From Oscillospiraceae bacterium (lineage in GTDB: Bacteria > Bacillota > Clostridia > Oscillospirales > Oscillospiraceae): 50,863 nucleotides of DNA. The stretch covers positions 1 through 50,863 of the forward strand of contig JAFSLL010000031.1 of the NCBI GenBank assembly GCA_017448455.1. The letters run 5' to 3'. The number at the start of each line of letters is the position of its first letter. Position 1 is the first letter of the stretch. The position numbers were made by a program, and so were the translations under genes. This document shows positions 1-7,472 of the stretch, one piece after another. The notes below the pieces were generated by a model, which searched no databases, had not been told where the DNA came from, and saw only the letters and a program-made list of their open reading frames with translations.

Positions 1-707
1 AGCTGCTCCCGCGTCGCGAAGCAGTGTCCCTCGTCGGCAAGCGCGTTCAGTGTATACAGCATGCCGCTGCGCAGGCGGGGATACTGATCGTGGCCGAACC
101 CCATTTTTGACGCGATGGTATCCGCCGTCCGAAAGCCGATTCCCCATATGTCGTCAGCAAGGCGGTAGGGATTCTCCTGCACGACCTGGATGCTCTCATT
201 GCCGTAGGTCCTGTAGATCTTCGTCGCGTGCGAGGTGCTGACATCATGTCCCTGCAGAAAAAGCATGATGTTCTTGATCTCTTTCTGCTCAACCCAGCTC
301 TTTTTGATCCGCTCCACGCGCACCCTGCCGATGCCGGGCACTTCGAGCAGCCGATCCGGGTCTTCCTCAATCACATTCAGGGTCTCGGCACCAAACTGCC
401 TGACAATCCGCTGGGCGAACTTCGGCCCGATTCCCTTCACGAGGCCGCTGCCCAGATACTTCTCAATGCCGTACACGGTGGCCGGCAGCGTCTCCTCATA
501 AGTCACGGCAGAAAACTGCCTGCCGTACTTCGCGTCCATACGCCAGGAACCGCTGAGCGTCAGGACGCTGCCGACGTGGGTTTCGGGCATGGTCCCGACG
601 ACGGTAACCAGATCCTGATATCCGCGGGCCCTGCATTTGAGCACCGTATAGCCGTTTGTTTCGTTCTGATATGTGATGCGCTCGACCACGCAGCGCAGTG
701 TTTCCAT
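1..707 (-). CDS. recD2: RecD2-type DNA helicase, N-terminal part (gene runs off the window)
   Basis: Only the first 235 codons are present. RecD2 enzymes are 5'-3' DNA helicases of the RecD family that act without RecBC in many Gram-positives. The visible part is the diagnostic N-terminal extension. A small beta-rich domain lies at about residues 1-75, starting METLRCVVERITYQNETNGY. Helix-hairpin-helix segments follow, including VKGIGPKFAQRIV, LLEVPGIGRVRVERI and DDIWGIGFRTADTIA. The Walker A motor domains lie outside the window. I chose the ATG at 707-705: it sits behind a GGGGTGACGGCGG leader and a good promoter. Classical RecD of RecBCD lacks this N-terminal region, so RecD2 is well supported. 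Confidence 0.9.
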   Translation of the reverse strand, partial: METLRCVVERITYQNETNGYTVLKCRARGYQDLVTVVGTMPETHVGSVLTLSGSWRMDAKYGRQFSAVTYEETLPATVYGIEKYLGSGLVKGIGPKFAQRIVRQFGAETLNVIEEDPDRLLEVPGIGRVRVERIKKSWVEQKEIKNIMLFLQGHDVSTSHATKIYRTYGNESIQVVQENPYRLADDIWGIGFRTADTIASKMGFGHDQYPRLRSGMLYTLNALADEGHCFATREQ

Positions 708-746
708 CCGCCGTCACCCCCGTTCCGTGCATGTCGCGCCTGACTA

Positions 747-775
747 TTTATACCATGCCTGCCCGGCGGATACAA
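747..775 (-). promoter_or_regulatory. Sigma-A-type promoter for recD2
   Basis: On the minus strand, TTGTAT (775-770) is followed after 17 nt by TATAAA (752-747). This places transcription start about 30-35 nt upstream of the recD2 ATG. Confidence 0.6.
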
Positions 776-831
776 GAGAAAACAGACACAACCCGGCGGC
801 ACAGCCTGAAACAGACCTCCGTTTTGTGTTC

Positions 832-860
832 TTGACAAATCTCCCCTGCCCGTGTTATAT
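832..860 (+). promoter_or_regulatory. Sigma-A-type promoter for the YczE-like gene
   Basis: TTGACA (832-837) with TTATAT at 17 nt (855-860), or TATATA at 18 nt (856-861). It lies about 50 nt upstream of the ATG at 912. Confidence 0.65.
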
Positions 861-911
861 AGCATCTGTCTTCGGCACCGACCGAAATGTATTTCTTAGA
901 GAGTGATAACG

Positions 912-1589
912 ATGAAAAAGACGATCCTGAAGCAGTGGCTTCGCATTATCCTCGGGCTGTCCATTTTTTCTTTCGGCGTCCATCTGACCATCTTCGCGAA
1001 TATCGGGCTGGCACCCTGGGACTGCCTGAGCATGGGAATTTCCTACCACACACCGCTCAACTACGGCACGGCAACCGTGACGCTCTCCATCATCATCGTC
1101 TGCATCGACCTGCTGCTGCGGGAGCGCATCGGCTTCGGGACGGTCTTCGACGCGCTGCTGGTCGGGTTCATTGTGCAGGCCTTCAATGACCTGAACCCTC
1201 TTCCCCTCAACAGCGGCGTGCTGACCGGGATCCCGATCATGCTCGTCGGCTTCGTATTTATGGCAATCGGGCAATGGCTGTACATGAGCGGGGCCCAGTG
1301 CTGCGGACCGCGCGACGCGCTGCTGGTCGGCCTCGGAAAGCGGCTTCCGAAGCTACCGATCGGCGTGGTGGAAGTTCTCCTCTGGGCGCTGGTCGTGTTC
1401 GTCGGCTGGCTGCTGGGCGGGCCGGTCGGGATCGGAACACTGATCAGCGTAGTCGGTGCCGGGCTTGTGATGCAGGCGGTGCTCAGCATCGTCCGTTTTG
1501 AGCCCCGGTCCGTACGGAACCGGGACTGCATCGAAGTAATCCGGATCCTGTTTGGGAATGAACCTACAGAAGAAGATACCGCCGGCTGA
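912..1589 (+). CDS. YczE/YyaS/YitT-like integral membrane protein
   Basis: A 225-residue polytopic membrane protein with about five hydrophobic segments. Its layout matches the YczE/YyaS/YitT group of Bacillota: FSFGVHLTIFANIGLAPWD near the N-terminus, a central GIPIMLVGFVFMAIGQWLY segment and a short charged C-terminal tail. The biochemical function of this group is not established. An upstream in-frame GTG (903) exists. The ATG at 912 is preferred because AGAGAG at 898-903 is then an SD of normal spacing. The gene appears monocistronic: it has its own promoter, and its stop codon forms the loop of a long hairpin. Confidence 0.7.
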   Translation: MKKTILKQWLRIILGLSIFSFGVHLTIFANIGLAPWDCLSMGISYHTPLNYGTATVTLSIIIVCIDLLLRERIGFGTVFDALLVGFIVQAFNDLNPLPLNSGVLTGIPIMLVGFVFMAIGQWLYMSGAQCCGPRDALLVGLGKRLPKLPIGVVEVLLWALVVFVGWLLGGPVGIGTLISVVGAGLVMQAVLSIVRFEPRSVRNRDCIEVIRILFGNEPTEEDTAG

Positions 1590-1610
1590 GCCGGCGGTAT
1601 CTTCTTCTGT
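1566..1610. terminator. Perfect 21-bp hairpin between convergent genes, stop codon in the loop
   Basis: Arms 1566-1586 and 1590-1610 are exact inverse complements. The 3-nt loop is the TGA stop of the upstream gene (1587-1589). The next gene converges from the other side. No long T-tract follows on either strand, but the distal arm is U-rich in RNA form. It most likely works as a bidirectional terminator. Confidence 0.7.
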
Positions 1611-1615
1611 ATCTC

Positions 1616-3031
1616 TCAGCCTTTCACGGTGGTGAGGAACAGCATGTACTCCACTCCGTCACCGGGATAGACATAGTCCCCGAGATACTGATCATTCGTA
1701 TACGCGGTGTAATCTCCCCAGAACGCCTGGTACGGGAGATACTCCCAGTCTATTGGAACCTTGACCGTCTCCTGATGTAATTCGCGCTTCCCGTCCGGAT
1801 AGCTCTCCCAGATGACCTGAATCTTCCGAAGAGGCTGGTCCCAGCTTTTGAGAAATTCGAGCTGCGGCACGGGGTTGGTGTATTCAAATACGGTGCTTCC
1901 GAGGACTGTCCCCTCTTCCGAAATGCTGATGACTTCCCGCATGACGAGTGTCCCGTAATCGATCGCGAGCTTCTGTCGGTATCCGGAGGCATAAACGGCG
2001 TCCGCCCAAATCAGATCGTCTTCGTTCCTGTCCAGACGCAAAACTGAGAATCCGTCAAAGTAGTCGAGGATAGCCGTTTCCGGCACGTCCGTACGCCCCT
2101 CACCGCTTTCGATGCTGCTGATTCTCGCCCGAGCCATTCCGTCTTCCGTCTCGCCGTAATCGAAACTGCAGCCGTGAATTTTACCGGAGTACAGGCCGTT
2201 GCCTCCCGTAAGCATGACAGGCTCACCCTGATGCAGGAACAGCCAGGTGCTGTTCCCGTAACTGTAATCTCGGTCGTATATGCGTACGGACGGATACTGA
2301 GAGAGCACGTTCGACAGAGTATTCGCCCGTATCAGCTCCTCCCAGGTAAAAGTCAGAGTTGGATCTATCTGCGGTTCTGCCGCAGGCATCTCGACCTGTT
2401 CCAGGCGGTATGCGAAGCGGCTTAAAGGATCCGGATTCTGCGTATACGTGATCCGGAACTTCCTCTCTGCCTGCTCCTGATAGCCGAAGTGACGGATCAC
2501 GCCGACTGTCTCTGACAAATCCGCTTCCTGAAAGAAAGAAAGTTCGATTTCTGTTCCGAGAAGCTCGTTCAGACGCAGTTTATACTCCCGGAAATCATAA
2601 GATACACTGCCGTCCGTACTGCGAAGCGCAGCGGGTGTGTGCTCACCCAGCCAGTTTTCCGGTCCGCTCAGCTCTTCCAGCATCCCGAGCGAGCGCTGGA
2701 AGTCGGACGCCTGGTCCGCAGGCAGAAGATCTGCCTCCTGAACACGGTAAAGCCAGGCCGCGTACCAGCCGGTCGCCTCCCAGGCGAAGAAGGGCCAGGC
2801 CGTATCTGTCTCATCAAATCCGTTATACCAGCACGCCATCGCGATGGCAAAAGACTGCGCCCGTGTCTTTTCCTCGAAATCTGCCGGGATTACAGAGACT
2901 GCGTTCGGTGTCCGAACCTGCATTGAAGATGCTGTTTCCAAGATCTCTCTGTCACGTTCTCCCGCAGTGCAGCCTGTCAGGATGCCCAACAGCAACACAG
3001 CACAGAGTATAAGGCAAATCCTGCTCTTCAT
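1616..3031 (-). CDS. Predicted lipoprotein, function unknown
   Basis: A 471-residue exported protein. It has a type II signal peptide with lipobox LTGC (Cys21), so it should be lipid-anchored on the outer face of the membrane. I recognise no catalytic motif. The mature part is acidic, rich in Trp and Tyr, and probably mostly beta-sheet in its C-terminal two thirds. The start is clear: AGGAGTAGGATTAAC precedes the ATG. The gene follows the zinc-ribbon/TM2 gene by 48 nt with no terminator between, so the two are probably co-transcribed and may share a cell-envelope role. The family assignment remains open. Confidence 0.75.
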   Translation of the reverse strand: MKSRICLILCAVLLLGILTGCTAGERDREILETASSMQVRTPNAVSVIPADFEEKTRAQSFAIAMACWYNGFDETDTAWPFFAWEATGWYAAWLYRVQEADLLPADQASDFQRSLGMLEELSGPENWLGEHTPAALRSTDGSVSYDFREYKLRLNELLGTEIELSFFQEADLSETVGVIRHFGYQEQAERKFRITYTQNPDPLSRFAYRLEQVEMPAAEPQIDPTLTFTWEELIRANTLSNVLSQYPSVRIYDRDYSYGNSTWLFLHQGEPVMLTGGNGLYSGKIHGCSFDYGETEDGMARARISSIESGEGRTDVPETAILDYFDGFSVLRLDRNEDDLIWADAVYASGYRQKLAIDYGTLVMREVISISEEGTVLGSTVFEYTNPVPQLEFLKSWDQPLRKIQVIWESYPDGKRELHQETVKVPIDWEYLPYQAFWGDYTAYTNDQYLGDYVYPGDGVEYMLFLTTVKG

Positions 3032-3079
3032 GTTAATCCTACTCCTGAATCATCTGCTGCTAATGCAGTCTGCTTCCAA

Positions 3080-4027
3080 TTATACGTAATAGGGATTCGG
3101 CTTCATCAGAATCAGGATCAGGTCAACCATCCAGCCGATTCCGAACAGCCCGAAGGTAAAGATATACAGGATCCCCATGCCGATTCGACCCTCATAAAAC
3201 TTATGGGCGCCAAATATTCCGAACAGGAAGCAGAGGAGAAAGGCCACCCATTTGTCCTTCGCCTTCCCGCCCATCACGACGGTCTGATTCTGTACGTTCT
3301 GGGTATTGCCCATGTTGTGGATGACGGTTCTCTGTTCCGCGCCGCGCAGCTCCTCTACCTGTCTGCCGCAGTTTGGGCAGACAACGGCTTCCTCGTGGAT
3401 GAGAGAGCCACAGAACTTGCAGTACTTCATATGCTCAGGAGCGGTAAAGGTTACCGACTGGTCCCAGTCCTCCTGCGTGAGCTCCGTGGCAGCGGCATAG
3501 GTCTGCGCCGTGGCTGTACTGCTTCTTGTTACTGTAGAGCTGTCTCCGTAACGCTCCGGCATGGCGGCTTCGGCATAGGCTGCGGCTGAGCCTCCAAAAC
3601 CCATTCCCTGTTTCTGCCGGCCGGTGTAAGGCTGTTCTGCATAGGCCGCTGAGCGGGATGGGTTCCCCTGCTGAACAATATTGATGACACCAACATCATC
3701 CACTGAGAAAAGACACAGCCTGTTCTCCAATGGATCAATCTGAATATTCTGAAGTGCGTCCACGCATCCGTCCGCGTGAATCAGCAGCTCATGCGTTCCT
3801 GACGTCAGAGTAAAACTCGCACTGTCGGCGGTACTGATGACAGCCTTAAACTCTCCGTCGATATAAATATCAGCCACGACTTCCTGCATACGAACGGATT
3901 TGTATTTTCTCAGTGTGAGTGTACCGGTTCCTCTCCCAGACTGTTGATCCTGGCTTGAAAGCCGGCTCCCGCATTCGGGACAGAATCTGGCATTCCCTGC
4001 ATCTGCACCGCAATTGTAACAATACAC
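3080..4027 (-). CDS. Zinc-ribbon protein with C-terminal TM2 domain
   Basis: Two zinc ribbons and a membrane hairpin. The first ribbon is at the extreme N-terminus (YCYNCGADAGNARFCPECG, four Cys). The second precedes the membrane part (KYCKFCGSLIHEEAVVCPNCG). Residues about 258-310 form a TM2 domain: two transmembrane helices around a short turn with GAHKFYEGRIGMG. Between the ribbons lie a beta-rich stretch (about 40-120) and a low-complexity Ala/Thr/Gln linker. The function is unknown; such proteins may sense or organise membrane components. The GTG at 4027 is chosen over the ATG at 4057: the promoter puts transcription start at about 4060, too close to that ATG, and AGAGAGG precedes the GTG. 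Confidence 0.8.
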   Translation of the reverse strand: MYCYNCGADAGNARFCPECGSRLSSQDQQSGRGTGTLTLRKYKSVRMQEVVADIYIDGEFKAVISTADSASFTLTSGTHELLIHADGCVDALQNIQIDPLENRLCLFSVDDVGVINIVQQGNPSRSAAYAEQPYTGRQKQGMGFGGSAAAYAEAAMPERYGDSSTVTRSSTATAQTYAAATELTQEDWDQSVTFTAPEHMKYCKFCGSLIHEEAVVCPNCGRQVEELRGAEQRTVIHNMGNTQNVQNQTVVMGGKAKDKWVAFLLCFLFGIFGAHKFYEGRIGMGILYIFTFGLFGIGWMVDLILILMKPNPYYV

Positions 4028-4066
4028 GCCTAAAGCACCTCTCTTCCGCAAATCCATGTTTTATTC

Positions 4067-4095
4067 AGTATAGCAGACTCGCCGACATGCCACAA
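4067..4095 (-). promoter_or_regulatory. Promoter of the TM2/lipoprotein gene pair
   Basis: Minus strand TTGTGG (4095-4090), 17-nt spacer, TATACT (4072-4067). Predicted start near 4060. This supports translation from the GTG at 4027. Confidence 0.65.
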
Positions 4096-4203
4096 GTCCT
4101 TTTGTGAAACAGTTAACGCAGTGCTCTGAAGCTACAGGCTCAGCCCTGTTAAGCTCTCGTACGGCAGGTGCAGGCGAAATCGGAGTTCTTCGCTTCTTTT
4201 CAC

Positions 4204-4232
4204 TGGACAAGGACACATTGGGCGTGTATAGT
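4204..4232 (+). promoter_or_regulatory. Promoter of the alpha/beta hydrolase gene
   Basis: TGGACA (4204-4209), 17-nt spacer, TATAGT (4227-4232). The leader to the ATG at 4289 is about 50 nt. Confidence 0.65.
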
Positions 4233-4288
4233 CAGAATAAGGCAATCTGCTCAAGGGTGTGCAGACATACAGAAAGAAGGACTGGAAT

Positions 4289-5191
4289 ATGAAGAAGCGA
4301 ATCATCATTGCGGCAGGCATTGCGCTCCTGGCAATTGCCGCATTTTTGCTGCGGCCGTATTATCTGAATATCACCTTCGGCATTTCGGATTTCTTCCGTG
4401 ACAGAGGCCTGAAAACGCCGGAGGATATCGTGCGGATCGACGACCAGGCTTACGGAAGCGACCCCATGCAGGTTTTTGACGTCTATTACCCGGTTGGAAC
4501 GGACCATCCCCTGCCGACGATCGTGAGCATTCATGGCGGCGGTTACACCTACGGTTCCAAGGAAGTTTACCAGTATTACTGCATGAATCTGGCAGAGCGC
4601 GGGTTCACCGTTGTCAACTTCTCCTATCGTCTCGCCCCCAAAAGCAAGTTCCCCGCGCAGCTGGAGGATACCAATCGGCTGATGGCCTGTATCTGCGTCC
4701 GGGCAGAGGATTATTATGTGGATCCGGATAACATTTTCTTTGTCGGAGATTCCGCCGGCGCGCATTTGAACGCGCAGTACAGCGCCGCGGTGACAAACCC
4801 GGCCTACGCGGACCTGCTGGATCTTTCCATTCCAGCTTTCACGCTGCGGGCAACCGCACTGAACTGCGGCGTATACGAACTGAAGGATTTCAGCTCTTCA
4901 CAGATGAAATACTTCCTGGCAGACGGAATGGAGGAAGAAATGGACATCGTCGGTCATATCACCTCCGACTTTCCTCCCGCGTTTGTGATGAGCGCCACCG
5001 GAGACGGCTGCCTCCCCTACGCAGAGCCGATGTATGAGTTGCTCACGGCAAGAGGGGTAAACAGCGAACTGCATATCTACGGAGATGAGCAGGAAAAGCC
5101 GCCCCACGTCTTTCATGTCAATATCAAGAGTGAAGTCGCCACCGTCTGCAATGACGAAGAATGCGCCTTCTTCCGGGAGCGAATCGAGTAA
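4289..5191 (+). CDS. Alpha/beta hydrolase (HSL-type esterase), membrane-anchored
   Basis: A 300-residue predicted carboxylesterase of the hormone-sensitive-lipase-like alpha/beta-hydrolase family. The oxyanion-hole motif HGGG is at residues 82-85. The nucleophile elbow GDSAG is at 153-157 (Ser155). An acid residue is likely in ATGDGCLP and the catalytic His in PPHVFHV. An N-terminal hydrophobic helix (about residues 4-22) without a clear cleavage site suggests anchoring with the catalytic domain outside. The ATG at 4289 is used instead of 4259 because AGAAGGA precedes it at normal distance. The substrate cannot be inferred. Monocistronic, with its own promoter and a shared downstream terminator. 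Confidence 0.85.
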   Translation: MKKRIIIAAGIALLAIAAFLLRPYYLNITFGISDFFRDRGLKTPEDIVRIDDQAYGSDPMQVFDVYYPVGTDHPLPTIVSIHGGGYTYGSKEVYQYYCMNLAERGFTVVNFSYRLAPKSKFPAQLEDTNRLMACICVRAEDYYVDPDNIFFVGDSAGAHLNAQYSAAVTNPAYADLLDLSIPAFTLRATALNCGVYELKDFSSSQMKYFLADGMEEEMDIVGHITSDFPPAFVMSATGDGCLPYAEPMYELLTARGVNSELHIYGDEQEKPPHVFHVNIKSEVATVCNDEECAFFRERIE

Positions 5192-5240
5192 GTCCGATCC
5201 TGTTTTTTCACACGGGATGGCCCTGTCGCACAAAAAATTG

Positions 5241-5285
5241 AAAACAGGCAGGAACACCTCCCGCAGAGGGCTCCTGCCTGTTTTT
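5241..5285. terminator. Bidirectional terminator
   Basis: Inverse-complementary arms AAAACAGGCAGGA (5241-5253) and TCCTGCCTGTTTT (5272-5284), with an 18-nt loop and T-runs on both strands. It separates the convergent esterase and metallo-beta-lactamase-fold genes. Confidence 0.85.
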
Positions 5286-5297
5286 CTGTTCCGATTA

Positions 5298-6179
5298 TTA
5301 CTGTACTGCGATCCAGAGCATGCGGCTGTCTTCGAAGGAGACGTTCAGTCTCCCCGTGTCCTTCAGCCAGGCGAGATAGGAGCGCACCGTGCTGCCCACC
5401 AGCACATACTGCTCCATGTTCATCGTCAGCGCGTAAGCCTGGAAGAGCTGCTGCAGGATCTCCTCAAAGCAGCGCGGCGTCTCACAGAGGTCAAGGATTC
5501 TGTCCGCGATTTCGTTCACCTGATCGATGTTGACCTGCGCGAGCTCCGCGATGCTGTCCGTCGCCGCCGCGTGGGACGGGATGAACAGCTTTGCTTTCAT
5601 GGTCTTGACCTGCTCCAGTGTCTTCAGGTATGCGGCAACGTCATAGATGAAGCCGATGCGGTATTTTTCCAAAGTCTCCCGGCTGGAGAGGCAGTCCGCG
5701 AGATAGACGACGTCATCCGGGGTTCGGAAACCGACCATATCAAAGAAGTGCCCGGGAAGCAGGATGATCTCAAAGCCATCCGGCAGGACATCCGCCGTCA
5801 GATATTCGGCGCTGCTCTCCTGCGCCATCAGGAACTTGTGCCGCAGATCCCTGCAGGGAAATCCGCCGTAGAGGAATGAGGGCTCCAGAAGCGGATGCCT
5901 GGTAAAATCGCAGTCGATCCCGGGCGCGTAGATTCTGCAGCCGGTCTGCGCCTGCAGGTACTTGTTTCCGCCGATGTGATCGGCATTGGAGTGGGTGATG
6001 TAAATGGCGCGAAGCTTCCATCTGTTCGCGTCAAGGATCTGCCGTACCTTCCGACCGGCGTCCTTGTCATTTCCGCTGTCGATGAGGCAGACTTCCTCTG
6101 CGTTCAGACGCACCAGCCCGATCTTGGCAGGGCTTTGAATATAATAGCAGTTTTCGCTTACCTGAATGAGTTCGAACAT
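5298..6179 (-). CDS. MBL-fold metallo-hydrolase with C-terminal winged-helix-like region
   Basis: A 293-residue metallo-beta-lactamase-superfamily protein. The metal motif is HSNADH (residues 63-68), with Asn where most members carry the second His. Further ligands fit LPGH (about 140), the Asp in YLADCLS and the His in PSHAAAT. The last ~90 residues lack metal motifs and look like a small helical, winged-helix-type domain found in hydrolases of the lactonase/thioesterase branch. Strong SD GGAGGGGATGAC before the ATG. The substrate is unknown. The His-to-Asn change may reduce a di-metal site to a mono-metal site. Confidence 0.85.
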   Translation of the reverse strand: MFELIQVSENCYYIQSPAKIGLVRLNAEEVCLIDSGNDKDAGRKVRQILDANRWKLRAIYITHSNADHIGGNKYLQAQTGCRIYAPGIDCDFTRHPLLEPSFLYGGFPCRDLRHKFLMAQESSAEYLTADVLPDGFEIILLPGHFFDMVGFRTPDDVVYLADCLSSRETLEKYRIGFIYDVAAYLKTLEQVKTMKAKLFIPSHAAATDSIAELAQVNIDQVNEIADRILDLCETPRCFEEILQQLFQAYALTMNMEQYVLVGSTVRSYLAWLKDTGRLNVSFEDSRMLWIAVQ

Positions 6180-6239
6180 GTCATCCCCTCCTGTGTAATA
6201 AACGGCATCGCAGAGCAGAAATCACTCTCTGTTTTGACC

Positions 6240-6268
6240 AGTATATCATCCTAACCGCCTGTATGCAA
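6240..6268 (-). promoter_or_regulatory. Promoter of the MBL-fold hydrolase gene
   Basis: Minus strand TTGCAT (6268-6263), 17-nt spacer, TATACT (6245-6240). The leader is about 55 nt. Confidence 0.65.
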
Positions 6269-6330
6269 CGGCATTCGAGGTATCCGGGAAAAGAAGCAAA
6301 AGCTGAAATCTCTTCCGCATGAATACTGAA

Positions 6331-6361
6331 GATCCCGCATGTTTCCTGAACATACGGGATC
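6331..6361. other. Hairpin of unknown role between ssrA region and MBL gene
   Basis: Arms 6331-6343 and 6349-6361 pair at 12 of 13 positions around a 5-nt loop. There is no good T-tract on either strand. It lies between the duplicated tmRNA end and the MBL promoter and may be a back-up terminator. Confidence 0.5.
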
Positions 6362-6370
6362 CTGTCTTTA

Positions 6371-6392
6371 TGGTGGAGATGAGGGGAGTTGA
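6371..6392. repeat. Direct repeat of the tmRNA 3' end (candidate attachment site)
   Basis: These 22 bases are identical to 6533-6554, the last 22 bases of ssrA including the encoded CCA. Beyond them the sequences diverge. A second copy of a tmRNA 3' terminus beside an intact ssrA is the usual footprint of integrative elements that use ssrA as attachment site. Confidence 0.75.
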
Positions 6393-6471
6393 CCTGAATT
6401 GCGATTCAGGCCTGGGCTCAGCTCTGAAGCGCCCCCGGCACTTCATTCACTCCTTCGCCCGTTCAACTCCC
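6384..6471 (-). other. Structured segment downstream of ssrA, origin unknown
   Basis: On the minus strand a 9-bp closing helix (6471-6463 with 6392-6384) encloses several local hairpins. One is an 8-bp GAAGUGCC/GGCGCUUC stem; another is a CCUGAAU/AUUCAGG stem with a 4-nt loop. The 6461-6471 arm also matches, in inverse orientation, the tmRNA T-arm core GGGAGTTGAAC. No ORF or tRNA fold fits. It could be an integration scar or a small structured RNA; I cannot decide which. The rest of 6180-6532 holds only the MBL promoter, the hairpin at 6331 and the ssrA terminator. Confidence 0.4.
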
Positions 6472-6493
6472 ATTCATTAATTCTCTCAAAACA

Positions 6494-6527
6494 AAAAGAC
6501 CGCCACCATGATGGGTTGCGGTCTTTT
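6494..6527 (-). terminator. Terminator of ssrA
   Basis: Arms AAAAGACCGC (6494-6503) and GCGGTCTTTT (6518-6527), followed on the minus strand by TTTTGTTTT. It lies directly after the tmRNA 3' end. Confidence 0.85.
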
Positions 6528-6532
6528 AATTT

Positions 6533-6554
6533 TGGTGGAGATGAGGGGAGTTGA
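6533..6554. repeat. Second copy of the 22-bp tmRNA 3'-end repeat (within ssrA)
   Basis: This copy is the functional 3' end of ssrA. It is identical to 6371-6392, and the two starts are 162 bp apart. Confidence 0.75.
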
Positions 6555-6880
6555 ACCCCTGTCCGAAAGTACTTCAACAGAGACTTCTCCGGGCGCAGAC
6601 GGTAGTTTACATTCCCTCGTCTAAGCGCATGCCGTCATGCTCATAGACTTGGTAGCTTCATCATTCATGATATGCGCAAAGCTTAGCATATGCACGTGCA
6701 CCACTTGTCGACGCCCCATCCCCGGCCGTGGTCCTCCGGGGTGGGACGCTCACTGCTTAGGCAGCGAGGAGAACAGTATCGTTGTTCTTTAATTTATAAA
6801 GGTTTGCCCGTTTTTAGGATGCCAGGCACATCCGCCCGCTATCTCAATCTCCGCGCCCCCGTCGAAACCGTTACATCCCC
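6533..6880 (-). ncRNA. ssrA: tmRNA (transfer-messenger RNA)
   Basis: A one-piece tmRNA of 348 nt that, with SmpB, rescues stalled ribosomes and tags the nascent chains. The 5' end GGGGATGTAACGGTTTCGAC is at 6880. The 3' end gives a T-arm (GGACAGGGGTTCAACTCCCC) and an acceptor ending CTCCACCA at 6533. The 5' GGGGATG pairs with 3' CATCTCC. The tag reading frame runs from a GCA resume codon (6807-6805) to a TAA (6759-6757) and reads ANLYKLKNNDTVLLAA. The terminal LAA fits known tags; the exact resume codon is inferred. Pseudoknot regions follow the stop. smpB lies just upstream. Confidence 0.95.
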
Positions 6881-6897
6881 ATTAACAGCAAGGATCG

Positions 6898-6926
6898 GTG
6901 GAGGGAGTTTTACAGGCTCCCTCCAC
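6898..6926. other. 10-bp perfect hairpin between ppiB and ssrA
   Basis: GTGGAGGGAG (6898-6907) and CTCCCTCCAC (6917-6926) with a 9-nt loop. It lies between the ppiB stop and the tmRNA 5' end. No T-run follows, so it may be a processing or stability hairpin on a smpB-ppiB-ssrA transcript rather than a true terminator. Confidence 0.55.
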
Positions 6927-6951
6927 GCAGAGAAATCAAACTGTTCCCGGA

Positions 6952-7470
6952 TCAGACTTTTTCCGGTTCGGGATACTCAACGCCGAAGGTCTCGACCGTG
7001 ACTTTCTTCATCACCTGCGGAATGCGAGGCTTGTCGTTGTAGTCCGTGCGCACCTTCGCGATGGTATCGACAGCCTCAATGCCCTCGATGACCTTGCCGA
7101 AAGCGGCATACTGGCCGTCAAGGTGCGGGGAATCCGCATGCATGATAAAGAACTGGCTGCCGGCGGAGTTCGGCGCCATGGTTCTGGCCATGGAAAGGAC
7201 GCCGCGGTCATGTTTGAGGTCATTCCGGAAACCGTTGGCAGTAAACTCCCCGCGGATGGAATAGCCTGGGCCGCCGACGCCAATCCCCTTGGGATCACCG
7301 CCCTGAATCATGAAGCCCGCAATGACACGGTGGAAAATAACCCCGTCATAAAAGCCCTTTTTCACAAGGGAGATAAAGTTGTTGACGGTATTCGGCGCAA
7401 TCTCGGGGTAGAGTTCCGCCTTGATGATATCGCCGTTTTCCATTTCGAAGGTTACAATCGGGTTTGCCAT
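6952..7470 (-). CDS. ppiB: Peptidyl-prolyl cis-trans isomerase, cyclophilin type
   Basis: A 172-residue cytoplasmic cyclophilin, the usual size for a bacterial PpiB, with no signal peptide. It catalyses proline isomerisation during protein folding. The core signature FHRVIAGFMIQGGDP carries the catalytic Arg. SQFFIMHADSPHLDGQYAAFG is the conserved second half of the active site. The start follows AAAGGAA. Only 2 nt separate it from the smpB stop, so the two are translated from one transcript. Its position between smpB and ssrA is unusual and links folding and ribosome rescue in one unit. Confidence 0.93.
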   Translation of the reverse strand: MANPIVTFEMENGDIIKAELYPEIAPNTVNNFISLVKKGFYDGVIFHRVIAGFMIQGGDPKGIGVGGPGYSIRGEFTANGFRNDLKHDRGVLSMARTMAPNSAGSQFFIMHADSPHLDGQYAAFGKVIEGIEAVDTIAKVRTDYNDKPRIPQVMKKVTVETFGVEYPEPEKV

Positions 7471-7472
7471 CG

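Noticed and set aside
6371-6480. A tRNA gene in the structured segment
   Set aside because: It ends like a tRNA (TCTCCACCA) but has no complete T-stem, anticodon arm or acceptor 5' half. The similarity is explained by duplication of the ssrA end.
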